In this document: one piece after another, positions 12,613 through 25,618 of the stretch
How the letters are laid out: each line of letters opens with the position of its first letter
Position numbering within the stretch: the stretch's first letter is position 1
Origin: Thuidium tamariscinum
Lineage: Eukaryota; Streptophyta; Bryopsida; Hypnales; Thuidiaceae
Assembly (NCBI GenBank): GCA_947034885.2
Contig: OX344749.2
Span: forward strand, 3,425,501-3,489,500
Reading direction: 5' to 3'
DNA length: 64,000 bases
Notes under the pieces: generated by a model
Seen by the model: the letters and a program-made list of their open reading frames with translations, nothing else
The model's database searches: none
What the model was told of the DNA's origin: nothing
Position numbers and translations under genes: made by a program

Positions 12613-13455
12613 TTAACTCCTAAAGCTATATTTTTTGGCAAGATAGAAATTTTGGGCAGCTTACTATGAATGGAGGGGTTTTTTTCCTTAAAATTTTCTC
12701 ACAACATGTGGAGAATTGAAAATCTTTAATGCTCAACAATTTTCATAATTTTTGACTATATGGTTAAAAGGTTGTTGTATAATATAAAGTTTTTTTTCAC
12801 TATGCAAGCAATTTGGGCAAATCTAAAATAATCAATTTTTTCAAAAACAAAAATTTGAAATTATTTTTTTAGACTTCAGTATGTAATGAGAGCTTTGAAT
12901 CATTCCATTTTGATAAATGACATGAAAGTTGTGAGATGTTTTAGTTTGTAGGTAGTTATGATTTTTCTACTATAAAATAAACTTTGAAGGCCTTATTTAA
13001 CTCAATTATCAATATTTTTTGAAAAAAAAATAAATTTAGGATTTAGATTGTTCAATAGAACATTACAACCATTGGGATTGACATTTTTCAATTCCAAAAC
13101 TAAATTATCTACAATTTAGTATGTTAAATCACTATCTACCTCTTTTTACTTACTATTATTTTTCTATATGATGGACAATTCCAAATAACCTCTAAATTTT
13201 CAAATGTACTCTTGTGAAGTACAATTGCCTTGTTTTCAATAGGGTCAAAAAAAATATTTTTGTTAATTCAAATGCTAAAATCTTGTAATCCACATAATAG
13301 AAATTCCAAAAATATTTTTTTCATCTTTTTTGAGCATCATACTACAGTTTGTAAGGTTACATGTGTCCTCCAATTTATTTTTTCAAAAACTTGGTACTTA
13401 TATTAAAATGGTGGTTTTGAAGCATTTTTGGTGAAAATACAGTCAAGAAGCTTAA
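12613..13455. mobile_element. TTAA-family element, family A, older copy
   Basis: It begins TTAACTCCTAAAGC and ends in GAAGCTTAA, so the right terminus has decayed while TTAA is kept. The inside follows the other family A copies, including the ACCATTGGGATTGACATTTT block (13071-13090) that precedes the middle of the family. Confidence 0.7.
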
Positions 13456-14886
13456 TGGATAACTAGTACAATTGAATTTGAGCCATATCGGCAAATAATG
13501 TATTTTTTAGACATTCACTTTCATTCAAAAACAACTTTATTCTAATTTGAAATGTTTCTCATAAGTAGATGGATGATTGCATGAAAAGATTGTGACAATA
13601 TGATTTTATAAGTTCTATTGATAGATGGGTCATGAAGTTAATACGTAAAAAACACTTGGTAAAAGATTCAATCACTAATTTTCCACAAAATCTTGTAAGA
13701 TGCTTTTAGAATTTCATTGAAATGAAGTTGGAAGTTAAGGAAGTCAAGCTAGCATTTTAAAATACAAGAATAGTTCATGGCAAATGGTTCACCATGGTCT
13801 ATGGAGAGTAAAATAAATAATTCATAAAATCATATTGTTGCCTAATTTGGCCACACCTATAATGTTTTTTGTTTTTTTTTCAAAAAATATTGACTAAAAT
13901 ACATGTAGAATATTCTTTAATTAGTTATTATTTTATAATATCAAATTTGCAAATCTTATAAGTTAAAATATGTAATATACCCAACAATAATTCAAATGAC
14001 AATGGTTAACAACACTAGGTGACAACTTAGACAGTACTATATCAAATTAAGGCAAGAAGTCTATGAAGCACCTATTTAAGAGCTAAAATGAAATTTTGGG
14101 AGGTGATCTTGAAATACTTTTCAATAGAAATTCCTTGAAAGACAAATAAAATTGACATTTAATCCAAGATGTTTCATATATTTTAAAGTTTGGTGAAATT
14201 AGTTATGAATTTTTGAAGTTGAAGTGCAATGGTCACTAAATTACTATTTAAAATGCAAACTATTTGTACATTGTTGGTACAATGAAAGAACAACATGTAC
14301 AAACAATGTACATTTGAAGAGGTGGGCAATTCTAGACCCTAAACACTTTTTGGACCTCTTACCTTAAGCCGTTTTTCTCAATTCTCAATTGAGAACATCT
14401 ACAGATGTGCTTCTTTCTTGATTCAAGGCCCTTGGAAGAGGAGAAGGGCCTCTCATCTTCAATAATAAGGAAGTGAGTAAAACCACTACCTTAACACTGC
14501 AAGAGCCACTATAAGCTCAATTAGCACTCATGAATTTTCACAGCTCGACTTGACCAATAAATTGCGTAACTACACAACATTACAGGTTCGAAGGGTTCAC
14601 AGACAATATGCAAGCACAGAGTGTCATCTAACATGGTAGAGTTTTAGCAAAGTCCTGATTCCAATTCTGGTGTCCGCCTGGAATCCTGAACAGAGCTCGA
14701 CGCGGAGCTTCTATAGCTCATCAGTTCGAGATTACAAACACAGAACATCCTGATAAGTCAGTCACTATTTCGGGACAATTGGAAATGTCTTATCGTCATT
14801 ACCGAATGCCTGCTTCAAGTGATCACACCCACTTCAAGCATAATTATTAGATGCATATCCTCTCCTTTAAACGATCATGGTCGCCA
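13456..14886. other. Intergenic DNA downstream of the DREB gene
   Basis: No gene is supported. The GC content rises from about 14.35 kb, marking the edge of the gene island; the last few hundred bases probably include the 3' untranslated region of the minus-strand DREB gene. A GTACATTTG...GGCAATTCTAGA motif near 14310-14335 is shared with about 52155-52185. Confidence 0.4.
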
Positions 14887-16337
14887 TTAGAAGCTCCAGA
14901 GACGATGCTCACATGTTGAATTATTCACCCCTTCATCGCCATCCAGAATGTGGCCATGAGGAGGGGGTGGAGCTTGCACACACAGGCCATCGACAACGAA
15001 GCCTGCGAGATTGTTGAACATCATGTCCTCTTCCAGAAACTGCATTCCCCTCTCTATGCACAATATCGCACTTGCAGTCGCAGGTTGCAGCAGCTGCAGC
15101 TTCTCGTCAGCGGAGAAGATCAATCTCTCATCCAGGAAACAGGTGTCCAGAATCTCTGGACATGACCATGACCTAGACCTCTCAAATTCGCCATTGTCAC
15201 TGGTTGCAGCTGCTGCATGGAGATTATCATCAGCTGAAGTTTCTTTCAGCTTGTGGGGAAGCACTTGGGGTGCAGCTGCAGCAGCTCCATAAGAGGAGAC
15301 TGCATGATTTGCAGATTGGCAACTGGGTTGAAACATCCGCAGTGGGTGTTCTCTTGCAACATATGATGGAAGTGCAGGGTTAAGTGGTAGCGCCAATCTG
15401 AACTGCTTGTTGAAGTACTCACCCGAATTTTCAAACTCCATTTTGCATGGTGTCTCTACTGGTCTACTGGGAACCAGGCTGCTGGAGGTGCTGGCCCGCA
15501 GCTTGCAGAGTGATTGAGAGGCCAGGTCAGATGCAATCTTTGGCATGGACGAATTCAGCCTGAAGAGGCGACGTTGAGACTTGAGTTCACGAGAAAACTC
15601 CTTCGCTGCTTCGTTGGACGCTGCTTGAATGCACTTGTCTGAGAGATCCAGCGGACGAGGAAGAGAGCTTGCCAATTTGGGAAAGTTGAGAAGCGCTCCT
15701 GGTCCTCGAAGACACAGCGCTGCTGCAAAAATCCACAGCAAAAGAAAGAGTTCATTTGAATGAACTGGTTGATTCAACTGATAACTAGCCGATCATACAC
15801 GTTTTTGACGTACCACCATGACATTGCATGTGAGAACATTTGCAATACAAATGTAAGAGCATGAATAAGCTAGCCTGAGTGCGAATTGGTACCCGTATCA
15901 TAAGCCCTGGCAGCCATTTCGGCAGTTTCGAAAGACCCCAACCAAATGCGAGACTTCTTCTTCGGCCTTCGAATTTCGGTCACCCATATGCCCCAGGGCC
16001 GCCTCCTCACACCTCTAGCAGTATTACAACAAATTCGTTAAAAGTGACTTTTGAAAAAGGTGCATTGAGCGAAAATTCTTACAAACCATCTTCTGCAAAA
16101 AGATGATCACCACAGACGACGTGAAAGGAGGCGAACAGCTTGTATGTTATAAGCACAAAAAATGATGTAAGATTGAGAGTTGTATGCTTGGAATGGGTTA
16201 TAAGGCAGAGAAATAAATGTGCACATGACTTTGGGCAATTTTAATGAAGCCGACTACCTATAGATCGGATGGCGAGAATCGCTTCCTACTCCAAGCTTCA
16301 CCTTCTTCGTCGACATTGAATCTGTTGCAGCAGCCAT
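14887..16337 (-). CDS. AP2/ERF transcription factor, DREB A-4 type
   Basis: Complement of the join 14887-15722, 15893-16014, 16258-16337, giving 345 aa. All junctions follow GT-AG and the phases match. The single AP2 domain (residues about 26-82) carries [10 protein letters not shown], the [19 protein letters not shown] strand-forming segment and ends in LNFP. The valine in WVTEIR and the flanking LPRP...IQAA...AA block (about 88-106) are typical of DREB A-4 (group III) proteins. The C-terminal part has an acidic, hydrophobic stretch (FLEEDMMF near residue 295) and ends in LWSF, a C-terminal motif of this group that acts in activation. It should bind DRE/CRT-like GCC-core elements in the nucleus and regulate stress or developmental genes. 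Introns fall at residues 27 and 68, both inside the AP2 domain, which is unusual because most angiosperm DREB genes lack introns. The start Met was chosen as the first ATG in frame on exon 1. Confidence 0.88.
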
Positions 16338-19304
16338 CTCTGCAGGGCAACTAACGCTCCACCTCATCTGGTGCTGATGATGGTCCGTCGGGGTTCAAAT
16401 GTTTAAGAACCCTTACCGCTACTTGCACAATAGACCTTTGGTCCAACATCATGAACGCAAAGCCTGGGTCTCAGAAGCTAGTTAGACGGAGCGGAGAAGG
16501 GACTGCTAGCATTCTCTCTAGTTGCCTTTGATTACCCCCTATCTGAATAATTTCAGGGTATCCCACTCGACGTTTATGATCTCGGTCTCACGAGGAAACA
16601 CGAGCAGTAATATGTTCCAGACAATGTTACAATGTCAAAAGTACATTCGGGAAGCGACAGTATACCGATTGTGATACTAAACTACTGTTGCAGCTTTTCC
16701 TTGACTTGGCATTTTCTGTACCCTTTCTATTTCGCATTGAAGGAAACGTTTTCATGCGTAATTGCCAACAGCCACCAATAATCAAATGCAATTTGGAAAC
16801 TGAAGGTTCCACTCTCAGAGATAGGGTCATCTGGACTATCTACACGTCAATTCTCAACACAGAGAATTCAAGCCTCCGATGTTGCATGTAAATTACCTCA
16901 CTAAGCTATCAGCTGAAGGAAATTCAACATGCATAAAACTTGATCAGCATTGGTTAGTGAAAAAAATTCAATAACGCATTTCAGATAAGGTGTACGTGCT
17001 TTGCAGCTAAGAACGCTGAACTATGAAACTCTGCATGGTCTCTTCAAATTAAAACGACAATGTCGACAAGAACCAACAATTCGTCCTGGGTTAGCTAATG
17101 GAGCTGGTGAGTAGCTGGAATTTAGTGATCTGTCCTGAAGGCCATATCCTACTTACAGGTGAGGCATCGGCCACTCAATACGTTTTGTTCAGGGGATGGC
17201 ATACGGTCGCGTAGCACAGGTACGCTACTGGTGCCTAAACAGAGGCAGCTTTCCCTGCTCAGTGGTCCCTGTCGGTTAAAATCTCTCCACTTCACACAGC
17301 TCCCACAATGATACGGTGGGTCGATCGTCTTCGTCCTCCGTAGGGCGCATATAAATTTGTCTTACTCCCTCCAACTCCTCTCCCTCTCTTCCAAATTTGG
17401 GTGGGCTTCCCTCACGAGTCTAGTACTCTGGAGCTACTATTTTGGGGAACAAACTACGAGCCGCTCATTTACTCGAGCTAGCCAGTAGCCTACTGCTCCA
17501 GTGAGGATTCGACGTGGCAAACCAGCTACAAGCACGCATTGATTTTCCCTCAATGAACTTATTTCCAAGCCATCAAGCACTTATCGGCATCTCATGATTC
17601 AGCCTCATGATTAACTTCATAATGCCCCAGCTTCAATATGAAGACCCCCGACGGAGTACTACTCTAGTGTCTGAAGGTTGCAGGGCCCCATCAGACATTA
17701 TGGCTCAAATAGAGATGCCGTGGGTTTTAGGAGGGCGTTAACAATGGCAAGCGAAATGGCGACATGGAATTGAAAGGAGCCGCCTCGACAGCTCTTGAAT
17801 GAGCTTGACAGAGATTCGCCCTTGCAAAGAGCCTTAACAAGTTATGTCGTGAACATTGGATTATGTGAGGCGACATGTATTCATGTCGTTGGTCAGGTGA
17901 GTGAGGTCATCGGCCCTTGCAATTCACGGACTATTCTAATCAGCTTGGCAAAATGAAAGTCTGGTTAGACGAACACATACCTCGCCTGCAATTGAAAGTG
18001 AGCAGGAAGACGAGCAGGGGGCACGACGGAGGCTGACCCTTGTTTATTTAATCTCCCTTGGAAGGTGATACCCCCGCTACCAAAATCTTGCTCGGGGGAA
18101 TATTTCTCTCGACTACCCGTGATTGTTTGATGATTTTTTATGTGATCAATTACAGACTCCAACATTCAGTCCTTCGTACCACTTGAGCGGAAAGCATATT
18201 TTGTGTGTACCTGCGAGCTGTGAGAGAATGACAGAAAAATAGTCTAAAAAAGTCAGGCACACAATGCGTGATAGTTCTTGAGCGGTTTTCAAGGTATTCA
18301 CTTGCAGAAATCACTTATGTGGTTGCAAGTTCAGAACCACCCCTATTAAGGGCATCATAACCAAGAACAACTACCCTCAGCATATGTGTCGAATACCCAC
18401 ACCTTGAACCCGCATTTGAAGATCTTCCAGAGTCCAAGCTTCGAGTTTTTCAATGAAAAGCAGACATTCAGATGAGTATACTAGGGTTCTGCAAGTTTAA
18501 GGTTAATAAATACAGTGTATTATTAAGAAATTTCATTCTTCGAAGTACTTTGAAGATTTTAGAATCCACACCTGATGAGTTGTGTGATCTTTCCAGGCAG
18601 AAATGGGACCTGTGACTGCAAAATCCTGCATCACTGAGTGATTCATTTCCGACATCGCTTAAAGCGCAATTCATTTCAGAATCTTAAACCGTGTTGATCA
18701 TTTTAACTTACGTCAGGTAGATAGGAAAAATTAATACAGGAACTGTGATCAATCTGTCTCATCTGCACTTGATGGTCTGCCCAATCGCAATCATCCCAAA
18801 CTAGACTGCCCACTGTCTAGACTGCCGTTGTTGGTATGTCACTGTAATTTATGATGGAATATAACATATAAAATAGATACAGAATTGCCTAGAGAATCAT
18901 ACTAGGCATTCGTTTTCGCTGTCATGGGCCGTGGCCCTTCTCTACTAAAGAAGTACAACTATTTAGTAGAAATATTGAATGCTTTCCTTGAGGACCAAAT
19001 GATAAACCAGGGAGCGTTTCACGTTACCAGTACGCTATTGGTTTGAAAGCTTAAGTCATAACAATTGAAGCCATCTACACAATTCATTCGCACAGGCTGC
19101 AGAATTAAAGAGGGTTCCGTTCATTAAACTGACCAGGTGTTCTCCATGTCCGAATTATTTAAGATGCAGGCTTTAGAAGTCAGGTTGAACCCAGCTAGCC
19201 ATCCTCGCTAAGAAATTCGTAGGACATTCTTCGACAGTCAGTGTCAGGTCTGCGTATGGTAAATCTCGATACTATCCTTCTTCCTGCAAGTAAAATCGGA
19301 GATA
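16338..19304. other. GC-richer unassigned region upstream of the DREB gene
   Basis: Base composition resembles the genes rather than the repeats, and the CpG-containing sequence continues to 20 kb, but no reading frame longer than about 70 codons is convincing. It should include the promoter and leader of the minus-strand DREB gene. A TATA-like word (TATAAAT, 17350-17356, plus strand) followed by a CT-rich run at 17360-17395 looks like a plant core promoter, but I find no gene starting after it. The minus-strand ORFs at 17965-18165 and 18468-18674 are not recognised. Confidence 0.35.
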
Positions 19305-19543
19305 CTACCTACCCTTTAAGAAATCACAAGTTTTTTCAAAGATTGCCCTCATACCTGCCCTAATCTCGTTGTTCTTGTGCACATCTCTCTTGCAATCACC
19401 TGGCCAGTACATGTTCGAGATCTCTATGATGGTGTACATGAAGTCCGAACGATTGTTGAAGTGTATGTAATCGGACAGTCCACATGTGCCCAGAGACAGA
19501 TTTATGAGGAACAATAATGAGAATGTTCTCCAGGCTGGTGATT
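19305..19543 (-). CDS. Unrecognised exon-like ORF
   Basis: An open frame without a usable ATG runs on the minus strand from a possible acceptor (TCTGAG before 19543) to a stop at 19305, with a possible donor (AAAGGGTAGGT) just before it. The codons end mostly in C or G, unlike the AT-rich background. The peptide has a hydrophobic start (TFSLLFLINLSLGTCG), an aromatic and polar middle (DYIHFNNRSDFMYTIIEIS) and WPGDCKRD. This looks like one exon of a real protein, but I do not recognise the family and cannot find the flanking exons. An overlapping 160-codon plus-strand ORF (19486-19968) is less codon-like. Confidence 0.3.
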
Positions 19544-20375
19544 CTCAGATTCCAACCTGCTCTCGAAATCCAAACGACGAGCTCACATGTGAAAGGAGTG
19601 AAGAATCTGAAGTATTACACGTCTGTCTAGAGGACATGGTTCTCCCGGTGCGACACGGGAGGTCCTTATTACTGCAATTGAAGGCAGTGGATTCTCAGTT
19701 GGACAAAGATCAGATGCACTGGACGAATCTCCACGATGGTATGCAAGTTTTCCGGGCTTCAAAACCACACGTGGAATACAAGAGGCAAGATTTACAAACA
19801 TCACATTGTGAATATCAAGGTACAGACCTCTACTTGACAATCCAATTTCAATTTCTTTTTAAAAATGAAATGCTTACAAGCAATTTCATTGAAGAATTTA
19901 TGAAGCATAATTTACTTGTTGATTCTCAGGAATGTCCTGAAAACTCCAGAGCTATTGATCTTATGTGAGGTTGCAAATGGCAAAGCCGTGTTAGAGGCTA
20001 CCTGAACCATACATCATCACAGTTTAAAATTCGAGGGTAGAAAACCAAGAAACATTCCAGAGCAAGAAATACACAGCTGCTAACAAGATTTTTTAGACAG
20101 GAAATGAAAGGAGTCCAACATAAGCGAGAAAAATTTCTGATTCTTCGTGTTTTACAAGGACAATGTATAAACTGACTATTGTAGCTAGAGCCTAGCCATT
20201 ATCACGTCCCACAAGGTTAGTACGGACCAGTTCATCCTCAATGTGTTAACTTGCCAACAAATTTGGAAGCCAGCATCCAAAAACACTGTCTGCTCCAATA
20301 CTCCAGTATCTGACTAACAGTTCAGCTATCTTCATAAATCAGCCAAATTTAATAGCCTCTAATCAGGCATTTAAG
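19544..20375. other. Intergenic or 3'-untranslated DNA of the ZIP gene
   Basis: The final few hundred bases before 20376 should be the 3' untranslated region of the minus-strand transporter gene. The plus-strand ORF 19486-19968 extends into this interval; it has no recognisable domain and is not called. Confidence 0.35.
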
Positions 20376-23300
20376 TCACTCAGCAAGGGAGATCACGACT
20401 GCTACACCCATGCCAAGCACCAAGGGCACCAATTGAGAAAGAGTAGACATGAAGGAGGACCCCTGCTCATGCATGCTGGGCATGACTCCACCTACCGACA
20501 TGTAGATGAACCCGCCTGCTATGAAACCCTGCAATACCAGATTGTAACCAGAACATTAAGAATGTAGCTCTCCAAAATACTGGAAACATTGCCATCTCTT
20601 TGGATTTTCTCGGAATTTAAAGAAACACATAAATCCACGCCCTTTTTCAGTGTGAGAAACTGATCGAAGCAGTCGGGCATTTGAAGAGAGACCAATAACT
20701 ACGGCAGATTATATTACAGATACACAATCGACAGTATGGAACCAACTCAAAGCTGAAATGCTTACTTCAATTAGAGATGAATGGCCCGAACTTGCACCAA
20801 AAATCAGAGCCTGCCGCAAGTTTTGCAAAGAAGTTGAAAATGGTAAGCACGATTCAATGTTTCAACGTTCAGATTTGGGTTCTTAGGTTACACTAACATG
20901 TACTGCAAATTAGATGTACAAGGATATTTGCTGAAATCTTTAAAGTGCGATTGTTTTCTCTAATCAAACTAGTTTCCAGCTGAATACCAAATGTTAACAT
21001 ACAACACGCTTAGGCCAATGTTAAGGAGGAGGTACATACCACAGCAGTTCCAGCTAAGGCAACCAATGCCGACAGGAAATTGAATGCAAGGGCCTCAAAC
21101 ACACTAAAACCAGATTTCACTAAAATACCAAAGTCTCCAACCTGATCCCCCAAACAGAAACAGTTAGTTCTCAATATGCGATGAAATTCAACAACGAATC
21201 TCTAGGAAATAACTCGCTCAGATGAGAATGACACTGAATCTTGAACAAGATATCCACCCTCAAGAAGTCATCAGCATTTAACCAGAACTCACCTGACTGA
21301 TAAATTTTACCAGATGGAAACAACTCGGATACATGGAGAGAACATCATGCTAGCAAAACAAGAGAAGCAAAACTGTGATAACTAGAAATTGCTAGCACGC
21401 TGGAATACCAACCGAAGTTTACAAGTGCTGATGGTAGGTTAATTCCCATGTACTCTCGGAATATATGCAAATTGTGAACTTGAACAACCTTAAGCAAGTC
21501 CTCAGGAATCAGGAGCTGCATGACACAAATGAACGTAAGAGTAGAGGAGCAAACCTCCTGAGGAAGCTCATGCGCAAGGAGAAACAAAGTTCGTGACCAG
21601 CCACCCACTGTGCCATGAAGCAAGAAAGCACTCCCAAGGGCCATGCCATCTGTGAAGTTATGCTGTAACATGGATCCCAAACAAATAACAAGAATGAGAA
21701 ACGCAGCGAAGACAAATCCACAAGTATACATACTAGACTCAAGCCTGGTTCAGCGTGCATTTCATAACCTTCACCCTGTAACATGTAGGTCCTTGTCCAA
21801 AGTGCGACTGAGAATGATCAAAATACATTCAATTCAGTCTAGAAAGAATCTTGCATTGAAACCTCATACCAAGCTGCAAGCAAAAAATAGCTATGTATAA
21901 CAAATATTCATAAAGCCGATATAATTGCAAAGTGAGCCGACAAAATGACAACTCGGTACTAGCAGAAAATGAGTTATTCTATCCTTAAAGAAACCTAGAG
22001 ACATTATCGGCGAGAAAGATAAACTTTACGCACCACTGCATCAGAGAAAAGGTTCAGGTAGCCTATGACAAATCCACCACCAGCTTCCACTCGTTGAGGT
22101 GACTGTGCCGGCGCGGACGTTTCGTTTTCCAGTGCAACTACATCTTTCTTCTTACCGCCTTTCCTCTGTTTCGTAGTTTGACAAGTAGAAACAACTTATT
22201 ATCGTCGTAACAAACATATGAAATAGAGCTCCAGATGATGATGGATTAAAGAGGTGCAAAATTTGCTGTGGAATATGCTGCTGCTTTCAAGAAAGCAATT
22301 ATAACACAATGTAAGGTAGTGTAAGACCAGCATCAAACGAGGTGTGCCTTAGAGCATTATTTCACTCAGACTAACTATTGATCCTCTTCAAGACCCAAAA
22401 GCAAACAATCCAAGGCATTTGAGTTACAGCAACTATCATCAGGTCAATAAACGGTGAAATAGTGATCACGTAGAGCATCTGTCCATGTTCGGTCAGTATT
22501 TTTTCTTAAATTCTGGGCAACCAGGCAGTACCTTCTTTAATTCCGAACTTTTGCTTTCTAAGGATTTTGGCTCCTTCTCTTCGATTGCTCTCACGTCCCC
22601 AACCGCTGCGTTCTCGGGAACCTCCAATTTATTAACAATTTCCTTTCTCTTTTGATGGTGATGGTGAGTATGACCTAGTGCACGTTGGCCGCCGCGACTG
22701 GACAGTTCTTCATATCGTCTTACAATCTTTTCAACGACAAAGAAGAGGAGGATTCCACCTGAAGCCCATGAAAGCGTCAAACCAAAATAGACGTTCATAA
22801 GCAGCAAAGCTCATTACGAATGAGTAACAAGATGTCATAACCGACAAATTGAACCTATCACGATGAAACGCAGTCAAACAACGAAGCGGAATAATATCAT
22901 GTATTCAACATACTGTAATACCTACACCTAAAAGCTCACAACTCGGTAAGTTATTTTTACAAACACAAGACATGAAGGCTCCAAACACGAGAGATTAAGA
23001 TTTCGCTACAGTAAGTAAGAAACTAGGCTGCAGGGAAATACTTACCAAGCACCGCAAGGCCAATCGATAAGTCTTGTAGAGAGTGTGTATGACCTTGGCC
23101 TGTGGCTGCAGAGTGATCGTGATTATGGGAATGGGAATGGGAATGACCGTGATCATGATGATGCTGGTGTGCGTCATGTGAATGAGGAGACCCGGAGTTC
23201 CCTGAAGCATAGGCAAAGAACCAATAGACAATAAGGATGTCAGAATTATAGATGAACACCTGTGTACTCAACTCAATCACAGCAAAGTAGCAACAACTCT

Positions 23301-25618
23301 ACTTGAATCATTTGAACTTTTAAGTCATTACTATGTAAAAGCTGACTATTTTTTCACACCATCCCAAACTTAAAAATACAAGTACCAAAGCTTGTCCAGA
23401 GCCTACACCAGGTCATGATTCAAAAGAATTCTATGATACTTGAGCGAGAAGTTACCAAATGCGTGTGGCAGTTGATGAAGGAAAGCATCTCCCAACATGG
23501 CGCCAGCCTGAGTAATGCACCCACAATATCAGCGAGATCCTGGTGTCTTTGTTGCCAATTACACAACCTTCCGTACCGACTGTGGTATACTCTATTGCTT
23601 GCATTGCTCATTGCATGATACTGAGCCTAAACCGTTATCAATTGTCTGCAGCAAGAACGAAGCCATGGTGCAAACAGCAGCAAACATAAAAAATGCACAA
23701 CGTACCCCAAAAGCAGCCAAGGCATTGACTACCCTCTCTGAAGGTTTGCCATTTGCTGCATCAGGCACAAGTATGAGCATTTCTTCAGAATGTTCTCCTT
23801 CGAGCAGTGGTAATACAATACGTATCGGAATCGGTCAAAACATCTTGCGTGAACAAAAAAATTAGATACAGGTAGCAATTGGAACTACTTCATAGAGTTG
23901 AAGTTTCTCGATTTCTTAGACAACATTAAAGACTGGCAACCAGTTACATCTTGCCAAGAAGAAAAACAGCAGTAGAAATTTAAAGACTCTGAGAAAGACT
24001 TACAGACAATGCAAGGGAGAATCATGAGGCAGATGAGAGAGGCCAGGCTCACCAGCAGTGAACAACCCATTGCTCGCAACCAGACGCCTTCTCATATGCA
24101 TTAACATAAACACGACATCATCAAATATTGAAAGGTGCGTACTACATCTTTCCCTCCCAAAGTATGCACTACCAGAGCAGTCTGATTCTTACGCATTTAA
24201 CAAACAATAATCGAAATATGATCACATATTAACAAACATTATAAAAATCCAAACCAAGTACACAACAAGATGATGCAAAATCATTCATTGTAAACCCTAA
24301 ACCTCGAATCTTGCAACAAACTCTGAGACAGGTCAAATGACTTAAAACATAGTCATTTCAGTGTTGCGACTTTGATCGCGGTAAATTAAAGAATACATGA
24401 TCACTCGGCACTGTGGCATCGTCTGACATTCATATTTTCCCAGTAGGAATCTGTGAACTCAAAATCTCAAGTGAAAGCTTGCTGCACGCTGCCCTAGAAT
24501 TTTCCATTGTTGAACGACGGTCAGACAAAAGGATGACATGCACGTAAAGCTCGAAAGGAAAAAGAAGTGAACAAACCTGTGTCCGGACCTCTCAATCGCC
24601 TAGGTTGTTCAACATTCGAGTAAACTTGGTGATCAAAACCATACTGTAGCAAATCCTCTTCCTCTGCAATCTCCTCTGGCAGCATAAATTTCTTCTTTTT
24701 GATGCTCTCCCCATGGTCATGTCCGTATCTGTGACCACTGTGATCGTGGTTGTGGGAAGGAGCGTCACTTGCTCTGGAGAAGCCTACATTGGCGCGTGCA
24801 TCTCCATAGCCATGATCGTGGTCGTGGTGATGTCCATGCCCGTGACTAAGATCGTGGTCATGATCATGTTGGTGCCCATGTCCATGTATATGTCTGTGAT
24901 CATGTTCATGTAATTGCAAGTGATCCTCAAGGTCTTTGCCGTGCCCTGGTTTAATTTCGGCAGCAGCCTCGTGACTTTGATCATCCTCCGGCAGACCCAC
25001 TCCATCCGGGTAGAGCTTTTGATGCATCTCCTGCGCGTACTTATGCAAAAGATTGATAACATCATCTCCCTTGGCCCCATCCGCACTCAACTGCATCTTA
25101 TGCTCGCCAAGATCCTCCTGGTTATCCACCACGTTGTCAGTCAAGCTCTTCAACATTGTCTCCAGCTGCTCAACCTTGTCCTGCACTAACGGATCCGACA
25201 CTCCATCCTGCTCAACCTCTATCTCTTTCTCTTCCTCTTCCTCCTCCTCCTCCTCTCCGTCAGCCACCTCCTCACTCCCATTCGCCTCACTCTTCTCGAG
25301 CGCCTTCCGCTGCATCGCATGAATGTGCGCCATCAAGCTCGAGGTGACGTCATCTCCTAACTCCATTTCCTCTGCATCATCATCCGCCTCTACAGATCCC
25401 GCAGCCGCCCCAGTTGGCGATGCAACCAAATCCTGCGGACCCTTGGCGTTGAATTTCTCAAGCTCCGAATTGCTAACCTGCTGAATCTCTCGAATGTGGG
25501 CGAACAGAGCGTCCAGAGGGGCCTGCTCCTCCGCAGTGGAAGCGCAGGGGAGGAGCAACAGCAACCCGAACAGAATTAGGGCATTCAGAGCCATTGGGAT
25601 GCCAGGCGCCATAGCCAA
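20376..25618 (-). CDS. IAR1: ZIP metal transporter, IAR1/KE4 (SLC39A7) type
   Basis: Eleven exons, as complement: 24577-25618, 24004-24090, 23706-23755, 23456-23507, 23046-23201, 22532-22758, 22034-22165, 21555-21662, 21040-21141, 20766-20810, 20376-20528. Every junction is GT-AG with matching phase; the product is 717 aa. Residues 1-29 are a signal peptide (hydrophobic LILFGLLLLLPCASTA). Residues 75-150 are acidic, with a run of glutamates. Residues 230-303 are very His-rich (HGHGHQHDHDHD), and a second His-rich loop lies at 412-450. The ZIP core follows from about residue 354: GAGAMLGDAFLHQLPHAFG (393-411), HNFTDG (583-588, metal-binding helix IV) and HELPQE (613-618, helix V). The HELPQE form is shared with plant IAR1. 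The family moves zinc or other divalent metal out of the secretory pathway into the cytosol, and Arabidopsis iar1 mutants resist auxin-amino acid conjugates. The long acidic N-terminus appears larger than usual for IAR1. Exon 2 has two possible acceptors 3 nt apart (24090 or 24087). Confidence 0.93.

Noticed and set aside
15011..15292. 93-codon plus-strand ORF rich in Ser and Ala
   Set aside because: It is antisense to the last exon of the DREB gene.
19486..19968. 160-codon plus-strand ORF
   Set aside because: It overlaps the better-biased minus-strand exon-like frame, has no recognised domain and mixed codon use.
23755..23845. Longer exon 3 for the ZIP gene using the acceptor at CACGCAAG
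   Set aside because: The extended frame meets a TGA; the acceptor GATGCAG at 23756 gives the family-like sequence LPCIVSNGKPS with correct phase.
25053..25347. Ser- and Pro-rich plus-strand ORFs
   Set aside because: They mirror the glutamate and histidine codons of the ZIP gene's first exon.
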